Shown: one piece after another, positions 18,192-27,778 of the stretch
How positions within the stretch are numbered: the first letter of the stretch is position 1
How the letters are laid out: each line of letters begins with the position of its first letter
Assembly (NCBI GenBank): GCA_945883725.1
Contig: CAMCXZ010000005.1
Coordinates: 1 to 64,000, forward strand
Source of the DNA: Bifidobacterium breve
GTDB lineage: Bacteria > Actinomycetota > Actinomycetes > Nanopelagicales > Nanopelagicaceae
Direction: 5' to 3'
Length of the DNA: 64,000 bases
Position numbers and translations under genes: made by a program
Notes under the pieces: generated by a model
What the model was told of the DNA's origin: nothing
Database searches by the model: none
What the model saw: only the letters and a program-made list of their open reading frames with translations

Positions 18192-19675
18192 TAATTAACT
18201 GGGCCCACAATTCGTTCAGCTGCTAAGCGACCAGAGATCAAAACCATTGGCACGCCAACACCTGGTTGAGTTCCAGAACCGGTGAAAACTACATTCTCAA
18301 AACCTTTAGCCAGGTTACTTGGGCGAAACGGTCCAGTTTGGAAGAAAGTATGCGCACTCGCAAATGGTGCACCTGCTTCCATTCCCATCGCTTCCCATTC
18401 CAAAGGCGTTGTTAAGTGTTCAACTTCAATGGCATCGCCAAAACCGTCATAGCCACGTTCTTCAAGAGTGGCAATCATTTGATCACGGTAAGGCTTTGAC
18501 TCTTTGCGCCAATCAATATCGGCAGTTAAGTTTGGAGTTGGGAAAAGTACGTAGTAACTCTGCTTACCAGCCGGAGCTAAATCTGGATCATCATGAGTCG
18601 GCACGGTGACAAGCACACTCGGGTCACTCATTAACTGCTTCTTATTGATTAGCTCATCAAAGACGCCATCCCAAGATTTACCAAAGTGAATATTGTGATG
18701 TGCGATGTGATCATATTTCTTGCTAGATCCGATCAGCATGGTTGCGCACGATGGTGAGTAGCGCAGGCGCTTTACTGAACGCGGGGTCTTGCCCAATAGA
18801 TCTCGCCAAGCCACAGGTAGATCAGGGTTTAGAACTACGGCATCGCAGGTAATTCGCTCACCTTTATCGGTGATTACCGCCTTTGCGCGGCCATTCTCAA
18901 AATCAATCTTGGTAACAGTGGTGCTGTATTTGATTTCAACACCATGTTTTTGCGCGGCTGCTGCAAGTGCGACAGGAACTGCATGCATTCCGCCCTTAGG
19001 GAAGAAGACGCCATTTACTGAATCCATATAAGCGATGACCGCGTAAATTGCTAGCGCTTGCTGCGGGCTAACACCGGCATACATGGCCTGGAATGAGTAA
19101 ACCTTCTGCAAGCGAGGGTCTTTTAGATATTGATTAACTTTTGGTTGCAACTTTCTAAAGCCACCGAGTGCTACCAAGCGTGCCAAGTTAGGAGTCAATA
19201 AGTTAAGCGGTGAATCAATGTTGCGATCAATAAAGTCATTCATCTCGTACTTATATAACTTTGTTACGAATTCAACATATCGGCGATAGCCAGCTGCTTC
19301 GGCAGAGCTAACCGTGCGAGCAATTTCAGCTTCCATCTCTTGGGTGTTTGCGTGAACATCTATTTGCGAACCGTCGTCATAGAAGGCGCGATAAAGCGGC
19401 TTCAATGGCATTAAGTCGACCCAGTCTTTGAGTTCTTCGCCAACTGAATTAAAGGCATCGTTAATCAATGAGGGCATGGTTAGCACACTTGGCCCAGTAT
19501 CAAATGAGTAGCCATCGCGCTGTAGTAGACCGCTACGACCACCAGGCACAGACTCACGTTCAATGATTGTTACTTTGCGGCCAGCACCTGCCAGTCGAAG
19601 CGCTGCACTAAGACCGGCATAACCGGCGCCAACTACAACTACATGATCACTAGGACCCTTAATCTGCTTAACCAT
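18191..19675 (-). CDS. crtI: Phytoene desaturase
   Basis: N-terminal VVVGAGYAGLSAALRLAGAGRKVTIIE; C-terminal TGSGTQPGVGVPMVLISGRLAAERI. Confidence 0.93.
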   Translation of the reverse strand: MVKQIKGPSDHVVVVGAGYAGLSAALRLAGAGRKVTIIERESVPGGRSGLLQRDGYSFDTGPSVLTMPSLINDAFNSVGEELKDWVDLMPLKPLYRAFYDDGSQIDVHANTQEMEAEIARTVSSAEAAGYRRYVEFVTKLYKYEMNDFIDRNIDSPLNLLTPNLARLVALGGFRKLQPKVNQYLKDPRLQKVYSFQAMYAGVSPQQALAIYAVIAYMDSVNGVFFPKGGMHAVPVALAAAAQKHGVEIKYSTTVTKIDFENGRAKAVITDKGERITCDAVVLNPDLPVAWRDLLGKTPRSVKRLRYSPSCATMLIGSSKKYDHIAHHNIHFGKSWDGVFDELINKKQLMSDPSVLVTVPTHDDPDLAPAGKQSYYVLFPTPNLTADIDWRKESKPYRDQMIATLEERGYDGFGDAIEVEHLTTPLEWEAMGMEAGAPFASAHTFFQTGPFRPSNLAKGFENVVFTGSGTQPGVGVPMVLISGRLAAERIVGPVN

Positions 19676-19682
19676 TATTTAT

Positions 19683-20780
19683 TCACATATTTCTTTTGGT
19701 CGCGATGATTGCCATCTCGGTTAACAATTCTCTAGCTTGGGGCACTATTTCATCACGATTTAGGGCTTCTAGCGCGGTGGAAGTTAATTCTTCAATTAGA
19801 TCCTCTACGTGCATGGCAGCGCCAGTCTCAGAAATGATCTCTTGTAGGCGTGCGATAGCGCTTTCGGAGATATCGTGATTTCCGAATTCTTTGAGAAATT
19901 CAGCTTCTGCCCGTCCAGAGATGCGATCGTGGGTCATTGCCATCAATACGGTGCGCTTTCCTTCGCGCAAATCATCACCGGCTGGCTTGCCCGTAACTTT
20001 AGGATCTCCAAAAACGCCAAGTAAGTCATCGCGCAATTGAAAAGCTTCACCAAGGGGTAATCCAAATTCGGAATAAATAGAAATAATGTGCGCGCGCTTA
20101 GCTGCATCAGGAATAGCGATGGCAGCGCCTAGATGAAGTGGGCGCTCGATTGTGTATTTAGCAGATTTATAGCGGGCAATGTTTAGCGCTTGAGCAACGC
20201 TTTGAGTGCCGCGAGCTTGCTCGAATACATCGAGGTATTGGCCGGCAATTAATTCAACTCGCATTTCATCATGCACGCTAAGGGCGGCTAAGAGAGATTC
20301 GCTTTTTATTCCAGAACTGTTCAACATTTGATCTGACCAGATAAGTGCTAGATCACCAATTAAGACTGATGCTGATAAACCAAATTGAGTTGCCTTGCCT
20401 TGATACTTTTCAGCTGAGTGCATGGATTCAAATAATTTATGAATCGCTGGTTCGCCACGACGGGTATCTGAGGCATCCATCAAGTCATCGTGAACTAGCG
20501 CGCAAGCTTGCAGTAATTCCAAACTAGCAAAAGCACGAATCTCATCATCACTTAATTGAGAACCAGCACCCATCGCGCCAACTGCTGCGAAGAGGGGTCT
20601 AAATCGTTTTCCGCCATTAATCACAAAGGCAGTCAAACTTGTGGCCGCTGGCTTTAACTCTGGCGCGATTGCGGTGAAGTAATCACTTTGAGTTGATAGG
20701 AAATCCTGGAGTTGCGCCTCGACTTGCTCGCGCAAAGATTTAAGTTGCTCATGCGGTAGAGCAGATGCCTCAGGTTTCAC
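19683..20780 (-). CDS. crtE: Polyprenyl (geranylgeranyl) diphosphate synthase
   Basis: HDDLMDASDTRRG first Asp-rich motif; QLRDDLLGVFGD second Asp-rich motif. Confidence 0.9.
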   Translation of the reverse strand: MKPEASALPHEQLKSLREQVEAQLQDFLSTQSDYFTAIAPELKPAATSLTAFVINGGKRFRPLFAAVGAMGAGSQLSDDEIRAFASLELLQACALVHDDLMDASDTRRGEPAIHKLFESMHSAEKYQGKATQFGLSASVLIGDLALIWSDQMLNSSGIKSESLLAALSVHDEMRVELIAGQYLDVFEQARGTQSVAQALNIARYKSAKYTIERPLHLGAAIAIPDAAKRAHIISIYSEFGLPLGEAFQLRDDLLGVFGDPKVTGKPAGDDLREGKRTVLMAMTHDRISGRAEAEFLKEFGNHDISESAIARLQEIISETGAAMHVEDLIEELTSTALEALNRDEIVPQARELLTEMAIIATKRNM

Positions 20781-20803
20781 GCGCGTAACGATACGCTGAC
20801 CTA

Positions 20804-21658
20804 GTGGCTATTCGTGCGACCAAATACTCTTTTGAGTTCTTTCCGCCTAAAGATCAGGCTGGCGAAGATCGCCTTTGGGCTGCCATGTCAGCGCTTGAAC
20901 CGATCGCCCCAGATTTCATTTCGGTTACATATGGTGCCGGGGGGTCAACCCGTGATCGCACAATTCGCATAACGTCACAGATCACCGAACGAACCTCAAT
21001 TCCAACAGTTGCCCATCTAACTTGCGTTGGTTCAACGCGGGGCGAACTAATCGAAATTCTGCAGAAATATAAGGAAGCTGGCATTCATAGCATTCTTGCG
21101 TTGCGCGGTGACCCAACTGGCGGGCCAAGCGCGCCTTGGGTGCCAACAGTTGGTGGATTCAATCATGCCGATCAATTAGTTGAACTAGCAATGGAAGTTG
21201 GCGGCTTTGAAGTTGGGGTTGCGGCATTTCCTGATGGCCACCCGGCATCAAATGGAGATTTAGCAAAAGATGTCGATGTGCTAATTCGCAAAGAATCTCT
21301 GGGTGCTACTTTTGCGACCACCCAATTCTTCTTTGAAGCACAAAGTTATCAAAGACTAGTTGAAGCACTTGCTGCCAAAGGATCTAGCTTGCCAATTATC
21401 CCGGGCATCTTGCCGGTCACCAATGTTAAGCAATTGGTGCGCATGTCTGAACTAAGCGGAACTCCGATCCCAACAAATATTTTAGAAAAATTCTCGGCTA
21501 TCGAAGATGATCAAGAGGCAGTCCAAAAACTAGGTATTGAGATCGCTACGCAGCTCTGCGAACAATTACTCGAATTAGGTGTACCCGGTCTGCATTTCTA
21601 CACGATGAACACTTCATCTGCCACGCTTGAGATTTATCGAAAGTTGGTCAACAAATGA
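20804..21658 (+). CDS. metF: Methylenetetrahydrofolate reductase
   Basis: YSFEFFPPKDQAGEDRLW; SVTYGAGGSTRDRT; ALRGDPTG; GLHFYTMN. Confidence 0.93.
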   Translation: MAIRATKYSFEFFPPKDQAGEDRLWAAMSALEPIAPDFISVTYGAGGSTRDRTIRITSQITERTSIPTVAHLTCVGSTRGELIEILQKYKEAGIHSILALRGDPTGGPSAPWVPTVGGFNHADQLVELAMEVGGFEVGVAAFPDGHPASNGDLAKDVDVLIRKESLGATFATTQFFFEAQSYQRLVEALAAKGSSLPIIPGILPVTNVKQLVRMSELSGTPIPTNILEKFSAIEDDQEAVQKLGIEIATQLCEQLLELGVPGLHFYTMNTSSATLEIYRKLVNK

Positions 21659-22275
21659 TTAGTAAAAAAGATTTCTATAAGCGTTGGAGTGAATTACATG
21701 GAAATGCCAAAATATCGGGCATCGTGCATGCTTGGCTGGCCATCTCGTATCGGTTTGCGTTAATTGCAACCCTGCTTCGCATTTCCCCAAATGTTTTAAC
21801 GCTGCTGGGATTGATTTCAGCAATTGGTACCGCGCTAATTCCACAGTCTTATTGGGCTATCGCTTTAGTTGTGTTATCGCTTCTCTTTGATGGCATTGAT
21901 GGCAGCGTGGCGATTTTCCAACGTCGCGAAAGCGCTTGGGGAGCAATTCTTGATTCAGTTGCCGATCGCATTAGCGAAGCAGCTTGGGCATATGCGCTCT
22001 ATCAAGTCGGAATTCCGCTGGAAATAGCAGTTGGCTTATGGCTGGCAGCTTCCGTTCAGGAATATGCCCGCGCCAGATTGGCCGCTTTTGAAGTTAAAGA
22101 TTTAGGGATTGTTACTTTCGCTGAGCGCCCGATGCGAGCTAGCCTGTTGTTTATTATTTTGATTGCTTGGCAGTTAGATATTCCTGGCCTTGCGGCAATT
22201 GCTGGCGCTTTCTTAGTGATGCAAATTATTGGCGCACTACAAGTAATGCGCTTTGGTTACAAACAACTTCGCTAA
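21655..22275 (+). CDS. CDP-alcohol phosphatidyltransferase family protein
   Basis: LLFDGIDGSVAIFQRRESAWGAILDSVADR matches the DGxxAR..G.D..D-type motif. Confidence 0.85.
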   Translation: MISKKDFYKRWSELHGNAKISGIVHAWLAISYRFALIATLLRISPNVLTLLGLISAIGTALIPQSYWAIALVVLSLLFDGIDGSVAIFQRRESAWGAILDSVADRISEAAWAYALYQVGIPLEIAVGLWLAASVQEYARARLAAFEVKDLGIVTFAERPMRASLLFIILIAWQLDIPGLAAIAGAFLVMQIIGALQVMRFGYKQLR

Positions 22276-23777
22276 CGCGCACGCCCAATAGCATTTGCCA
22301 CAATTTCGGCACTGATTCCAACTAACGGCAATCCGCCACCTGGGTGAGTTGATCCGCCAACACAAAATAGATTCTTAATTGGTGAACGATTCTTAGTCCG
22401 CAAGAAGGCAGCGGATGCGCTGTTACTCGAAGTTCCATAAATCGAACCACCAGGTGCCATTACCGATTCTTGTAAATCAAGGGGAGTGCGAATTTCTAAG
22501 ACATCTAAACGTTCGCGAATCTTGATGCCGTGGGCTTCGATTTGATCGATAATCGAATTGGCATATTTATGTTTGAAATTCTCATCGCGCCAATCAAAGC
22601 CATCTTGGCCACTTTCGTCATGTCGCGGAGCATTTACTAATACGAACCAACTTTCATGCCCAGGATCTTTAACCATCAGTGGATCATCGGGGGCGCAAAT
22701 GTAGATGGTGGGATTTTCCACTGGTTTCTTTTGCGTGAAGACCGCTTCAAACTCGGCGTCGTAATCTGCCGGAAAAAGAATTGTGTGATGGTTTAGTTTC
22801 TCAGGCGATTCAGATGGACGCAAACCGAGTAACAGCGAGAAACCGGCCAGGGACTTTTGAGTTTTTGCTAAGTTCTTACGTTCACCCCTAGCTCGTTTTT
22901 CAGTAGAGCTAATTAGCTGATGATAAGTAAGGCTGGCATCGCTATTTGAAACAATGAAATCGGCTGCAATTTCGGTGCCATTAGCTAAGGCGATTCCGGT
23001 AGCGACGCCGTTAGCAGTTTGTATTTTGGCGACCGGTGAATTCAAATGAATCTTTACGCCTAGATCTAAACACCGTTTTTCAATCGCCAAAGATAGCTGG
23101 CCCACTCCGCCGGCTAAATGCCACGCACCGAAAGCTTCTTCAACGAAGGCAATGCTGAGCAATACGGCCGGCGCTTTACGTGGATCTGAGCCGCTATAGG
23201 TGGCATAGCGATCAACGATGTAACGAAGCCGTTGATCGGTTAATTTCTCGGTTGCTATCTCGCGTAGTGACTTAAATGGTGCTATCACAAGTAGATCGCG
23301 CAACAAGGTCACTCGTTTGAAGAGGGCAGCCACCGAAGTCAGTTCAGATTCAATAAAGGGTTCGCGCGAGACATCCCACATTGCCTCGGCACGCTTCATG
23401 ATTTGATCCCACTCAGCAGCGGCTTCACTTCCAAATGACGCTGTGATCGCTTGCAGAGTTTGGTAGCGCGAAAGGTTGGCAAACTTAACGCTTGAACCAT
23501 CGGCAAAGCGATAGTCAAAAGCTGGATCAACTGGAATCTGAGTTAAGACTTCTTCCATAATCGAACCAGTCTTTAGAAAGAAGTCTCGGTAAACCGCAGG
23601 CAGCGTTAGTAGCGATGGTCCAGTATCAAAGGCATAGCGGCCAATCCATTCGGTGCGACATTTTCCACCGACGAAGTTTGCCGCTTCAAAGATTTCAACT
23701 TGATGACCAGCTTTAGCAATTCGAGCTGCGGCGCTCATGCCACCAATACCGGCGCCAATGACAACTACTTTGCTCAT
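22272..23777 (-). CDS. CrtI/CrtD-family carotenoid desaturase-like oxidoreductase
   Basis: MSKVVVIGAGIGGMSAAARIAKAGHQVEIFE; CVGGSTHPGGGLPLVGISAEIVANAI. Likely start 23777, giving an ATGA overlap with the upstream GT. Confidence 0.87.
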   Translation of the reverse strand: MSKVVVIGAGIGGMSAAARIAKAGHQVEIFEAANFVGGKCRTEWIGRYAFDTGPSLLTLPAVYRDFFLKTGSIMEEVLTQIPVDPAFDYRFADGSSVKFANLSRYQTLQAITASFGSEAAAEWDQIMKRAEAMWDVSREPFIESELTSVAALFKRVTLLRDLLVIAPFKSLREIATEKLTDQRLRYIVDRYATYSGSDPRKAPAVLLSIAFVEEAFGAWHLAGGVGQLSLAIEKRCLDLGVKIHLNSPVAKIQTANGVATGIALANGTEIAADFIVSNSDASLTYHQLISSTEKRARGERKNLAKTQKSLAGFSLLLGLRPSESPEKLNHHTILFPADYDAEFEAVFTQKKPVENPTIYICAPDDPLMVKDPGHESWFVLVNAPRHDESGQDGFDWRDENFKHKYANSIIDQIEAHGIKIRERLDVLEIRTPLDLQESVMAPGGSIYGTSSNSASAAFLRTKNRSPIKNLFCVGGSTHPGGGLPLVGISAEIVANAIGRAR

Positions 23778-24847
23778 AGTGTGCGCCCCTTCCATTGAAC
23801 TTTTCCGCGGGCATTCCATGAGTAAATTATTAAGTAAATTAAAATTAAGGCTGAAATCGGATGTAAGAAGGAATCAAGAAAGCGACCACGAGATACGCGA
23901 GCAGCGATGATGCGCGAAATAATTACAAATTCCAATGCGTAGAAGCCTGCCGTAAAACCAGCGATAGCGCCAAGCAAGGGAAGAATTCCAGTTAGAAATA
24001 AGAAAGCAATCGCAACGAAGGATCCAAATCTTGATCCGAACGCAGCCCAAAGTGATTTACCGTAGCCAGCTTTAACTTCAGCCCACGAGTTATACATGTG
24101 ACAAGTTGCGATTTGTGAACCATCTGCGACACAGCCTTTGAATCCATTTCGCAATAAGGTGCGAGCAAGTTCCATGTCATCTAAGACAGCTGTTTTTGAC
24201 GCCGAATATCCAGAAACGGCAGAAAGTGAGCTCTCGCGCACAGCAAAGAATTGCCCATTAGCTACCGCAAGTGCTGGCCTGCCTGATTTTTCGGCTATCC
24301 GAAGTGGCACTGTCGATAGCCAAGACCATTGAAGTAGCGGTTGAATCATTCGCTCGCCAAAAGATTTTGCGATCTGTTTTGGATACGGTGAGACGAAATC
24401 TAGCTTTTGCTCAATTAGTAAATTTATAGTTGCGCAAATTGCTTTAGGAGCCAAGCGCACATCAGCATCAATATTTACGATGTAGTCAGCTTTGGCTTTA
24501 GAGCGTAATTGTTCGAGTGCCCAAGGCTTTCCGAGCCAGCCTTCAGGTAGTTGCTGGCCACTTGTGATGGTAAATCTCTGGTCACCTGAAACTTCTTGCT
24601 TCAAGAGCTCAAGAGTTTCATCTTCGGAATTATCATCTAAAAAATAAAATTTAAGGTCAGAGATACCAGTTTGAGCTTTAAGCGAATCAACCAAATCCAC
24701 AATGTTGGTAGCCTCATTGCGAACTGGCAGTAGGACGGCAACGGATGCCGATAAGTCTCGACCGTTACGGGGGATACGAATTGATTGGGCATTAATAAAA
24801 GTCAGCAAGAACATTGCCAACGTTAGAACTAGAGAGACAGTCAGCAT
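23774..24847 (-). CDS. Family 2 glycosyltransferase, CruG-like carotenoid glycosyltransferase candidate
   Basis: VAVLLPVRNEATNIVDLVDSL, NIDADVRLAP, DDMELARTLLRNG; located among carotenoid genes. Confidence 0.78.
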   Translation of the reverse strand: MLTVSLVLTLAMFLLTFINAQSIRIPRNGRDLSASVAVLLPVRNEATNIVDLVDSLKAQTGISDLKFYFLDDNSEDETLELLKQEVSGDQRFTITSGQQLPEGWLGKPWALEQLRSKAKADYIVNIDADVRLAPKAICATINLLIEQKLDFVSPYPKQIAKSFGERMIQPLLQWSWLSTVPLRIAEKSGRPALAVANGQFFAVRESSLSAVSGYSASKTAVLDDMELARTLLRNGFKGCVADGSQIATCHMYNSWAEVKAGYGKSLWAAFGSRFGSFVAIAFLFLTGILPLLGAIAGFTAGFYALEFVIISRIIAARVSRGRFLDSFLHPISALILIYLIIYSWNARGKVQWKGRTL

Positions 24848-24856
24848 ATTAAATAT

Positions 24857-25657
24857 TTATGGACGACCGAGCCAGCGAGCGAAAAAGTATGGCGCTAGCG
24901 CCAAGGTGTAGAAGAAGCCACCAAATAACGCAACACCTGGACGATCAAAGAAGAAGAGATTTGAAACAATTCCACCAAACAAACTCCAGGCCAAGAAAAC
25001 ATCAGATGCCAGAAGTGAGGAACCATACTTACGTTGTTCTCTAGGTAAGGAAAAATTGAGAATAGCCATTAACGTGATTCCGGCTAATAACCAGCCGAAC
25101 ATATTTGATAGCGGAATATCTGGTTGAAACGGAACATGCGAGCCAGTAACGTCCCATTTCCAACGACCAGCGCCAACCATCTGTGGATCTAAAAACAAAT
25201 CCCATGCCATGAGCGCAAAGCCACCGTAGAGAAATGTCCATCTTTTTGTCATCCGTCTTGCAACGATCAGTAACGGGTGAGCCATCATCGCCCAAGCGAA
25301 CGGAACAACTATAGGAATTCCAAGGAACTGTGGGCCGAGGGATGGGTCATAAGAATATGTTCCAAACGGCCAACCAGTATTTTCGCCAATAAGTTCAATT
25401 AAATATGCAAATGGCAAAGTGATTAACAAATAGCGGCCGGTGTATTTCCAGCCATAAGCGAGTCGGGCATGCACGAACATTGCAGCAGCGCCAAAATAAA
25501 CAGTTGCGATGGTAACTACTCGTAGTGCCTCACCAGAGAGCAACGGGTAAGACATTTGTAAGAATAGTGCTGCCACCATGGTGCCGACCTGGAGACCATT
25601 TGCAAACGGTGATACGCCTCGGCGCCGACGGCGAGGTGTGTAGTTGCGAATGGACAT
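24857..25657 (-). CDS. cruF: Carotenoid biosynthesis membrane protein, CruF-like (gamma-carotene 1',2'-hydratase family)
   Basis: Polytopic; GENTGWPFGTYSYDPSLGPQFLGIPIVVPFAWAMMAHP; MAWDLFLDPQMVGAGRWKW. Confidence 0.82.
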   Translation of the reverse strand: MSIRNYTPRRRRRGVSPFANGLQVGTMVAALFLQMSYPLLSGEALRVVTIATVYFGAAAMFVHARLAYGWKYTGRYLLITLPFAYLIELIGENTGWPFGTYSYDPSLGPQFLGIPIVVPFAWAMMAHPLLIVARRMTKRWTFLYGGFALMAWDLFLDPQMVGAGRWKWDVTGSHVPFQPDIPLSNMFGWLLAGITLMAILNFSLPREQRKYGSSLLASDVFLAWSLFGGIVSNLFFFDRPGVALFGGFFYTLALAPYFFARWLGRP

Positions 25658-25684
25658 GTGCCTAGTCTGCCCTATTTAGGCAAG

Positions 25685-26347
25685 TTAAATCGTGCCCCGG
25701 ATCTCGCGCACGGCGAATCGGGCAAAAAGCTCTTCGGCATACCAATCGAATTCAGCAGTTTGGGCAATAGCCTTTTGATGCGCAGCGCCCTTGTAAGCAA
25801 AATCTTTGATTGCCTGCATTGACTCCCAGAGTGAGAAAGTTCCTTGTAATCCAATTGGTGCCTCACCAATACCGATTGTTGAAATCAAGCCAGGACTGGA
25901 ATGCAAACTCGCAGTTACCGGTGGCACTGATTTAAAGAATCGCAGCGTTTGGCTGGCTTTGATGCGAGCACGAGTAATGGCGACTACTTGACCTTCAAAA
26001 TTATCTGGCGCGCTTGTTTCGAATGGTTTTTGCTTAGACCACATTCCAGTCGCTGCAATTGGATCAAGGACAACTCGAAATTCAGAGACTGATTTACTGC
26101 GCCATGCTCGGATTGTTGATGAACTATCTAGCGCTGCTAATTGGTTTTCTGGGATTACCACCAGACAACCCCAGCGAGTTGGGTCGGCGTCCCTTGGCGT
26201 GAAAGTTTCACCTTTCCCACAACCTAACATTTTGGCGAATGTCACACCATTACTTCGTCGCAGCATTGTGCGATCGATCGCCATTCGAAAAAGCGCAAAA
26301 AGCAAATGCTTGCGATTGATCTTCCAGAAGTAAATGACGGTAATCAC
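25685..26347 (-). CDS. Spheroidene monooxygenase (CrtA)-like protein
   Basis: FAKMLGCGKGETFTPRDADPTRWGCLVVIPE; ITRARIKASQTLRFFKSVPPV; EAPIGLQGTFSLWES; FAYKGAAHQKAI. Confidence 0.78.
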   Translation of the reverse strand: MITVIYFWKINRKHLLFALFRMAIDRTMLRRSNGVTFAKMLGCGKGETFTPRDADPTRWGCLVVIPENQLAALDSSSTIRAWRSKSVSEFRVVLDPIAATGMWSKQKPFETSAPDNFEGQVVAITRARIKASQTLRFFKSVPPVTASLHSSPGLISTIGIGEAPIGLQGTFSLWESMQAIKDFAYKGAAHQKAIAQTAEFDWYAEELFARFAVREIRGTI

Positions 26348-27132
26348 TTAGCCAACTTTGCGATTTCTGCTACTACACGATCTGGGTAATCCCACATAGG
26401 CGCGTGTCCACAACTTTCCCAATTTATCCAGGTGGCATGTTTTGGGGCTAAAGATTTTTCTTGACATGAACTAGCTGGCAAAGTTTTATCGCTATCGCCA
26501 AAGACAATAGTGATTGGCACAGTTGACGAAACCTGCTCGTCGAAGCGCTTTTTTAACATCGCATCCCATGCTGGAAAATAACCGGTTGAATTAGCAAGTG
26601 CCAAAGTGGCATCTAAACAAAGTTGGTATGAATATTTTTGCCATTGCGGGCTTACATCACCGAAGCCAAGTTTGCGACCCCATTCATATTTAAGTCCAAA
26701 CGGTGAAACAACCTTCAAGCTACTCGCCAAGTTTCGCGCAATTGCGGTGCCTGGATAACGGACATTAAATGGCGCTAACCAAAGTCCAGCAGGCGCTAAA
26801 CCTAAAATGCTGGCAACGCGTTCAGGTTGAATTACCGCAAGTTCTAGCGCAGTCCAGCCGCCTAATGAATTGCCCACTAAGTGCGCCTTGCTGATGTTAA
26901 GTGAATCCATAGTTTCTAAAACATATTCGGCTAAAGATTTAGGGCTCATGTCTAAGCCAGCTGATAATTGAGTCTCGCCATGGCCAGGTAGATCAACAGC
27001 TATGACTCGGTAACTCTTTGCCAGTTCAGGAATAACTAATTGCCAAGCGGTAGCTGCTGAACCCATGCCATGAACAAGAATTAGCGGCAGGCCAGAATTA
27101 CCAGCACCATATTCTTGATAGTTAAGAATCAT
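26344..27132 (-). CDS. Alpha/beta hydrolase
   Basis: LILVHGMGSAATAWQ; VGNSLGGWTALEL nucleophile elbow; GHAPMWDYPDRV. Confidence 0.88.
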   Translation of the reverse strand: MILNYQEYGAGNSGLPLILVHGMGSAATAWQLVIPELAKSYRVIAVDLPGHGETQLSAGLDMSPKSLAEYVLETMDSLNISKAHLVGNSLGGWTALELAVIQPERVASILGLAPAGLWLAPFNVRYPGTAIARNLASSLKVVSPFGLKYEWGRKLGFGDVSPQWQKYSYQLCLDATLALANSTGYFPAWDAMLKKRFDEQVSSTVPITIVFGDSDKTLPASSCQEKSLAPKHATWINWESCGHAPMWDYPDRVVAEIAKLAK

Positions 27133-27369
27133 TTATTCGCCAACCACCATTGGTTTAGCTGAAGTGATGGCTAAGAGTTCAGCGAAAGAAGTTGGGTAAA
27201 CCGCGTGAGGATGTCCAGCAGCAGCCCAAACAACGTCGTAATCGCTTAGCGCTTGATCAATCAGAATAGTTGCGGGAGAGACCCAGCCAATTGGGGCAAC
27301 GCCCCCTATGGCTTTTGAAACCATTGCTAATGAGGAAATTCTGTATGAGGTTCGAACTTGGTCTCTCAT
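27133..27369 (-). pseudogene. Truncated paralogue of YbaK/aminoacyl-tRNA deacylase-like protein (C-terminal half only)
   Basis: IGGVAPIGWVSPATILIDQALSDYDVVWAAAGHPHAVYPT is almost identical to the C-terminal half of the 27779..28264 product; N-terminal ~100 aa absent. Confidence 0.75.
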
Positions 27370-27378
27370 CGGAAATGC

Positions 27379-27774
27379 CTACGCGGCTACTTCTGTTCTT
27401 TTTGTGTCGGATTTCAAAATTTGATAAAAAGCAAATGTAATGATTAATGCGGGAATAACGTTCCAACGCTCATTAGCGCTTCGAGATGCTGCATTAGCAA
27501 GAATCCCCAAGGCTCCGAGAATTACAAAAGCTTTAACTATCCATTTTGGCTTAACTGCTAGGCCGTAGGAGGAGCGAGTAAAAATCACTACCTGATAAGC
27601 AATTAGGGCAAAATTTAAAATGTAAACAATTCTGAGGTAAGTGGGAAAGACCTCAAATTGACCACCAGCTGCGCGATCAAGTGCGTAAGAAGCACCCAAC
27701 ATGACACCGCCAACTAAATATAGGTTCCAAGCAAAAGAAGCAAAAACTGCGGTTACAAAAGTTTTGTTCCTCAT
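27379..27774 (-). CDS. Uncharacterised small membrane protein
   Basis: 131 aa, about 4 TM helices; no family recognised. Confidence 0.6.
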   Translation of the reverse strand: MRNKTFVTAVFASFAWNLYLVGGVMLGASYALDRAAGGQFEVFPTYLRIVYILNFALIAYQVVIFTRSSYGLAVKPKWIVKAFVILGALGILANAASRSANERWNVIPALIITFAFYQILKSDTKRTEVAA

Positions 27775-27778
27775 TTAA

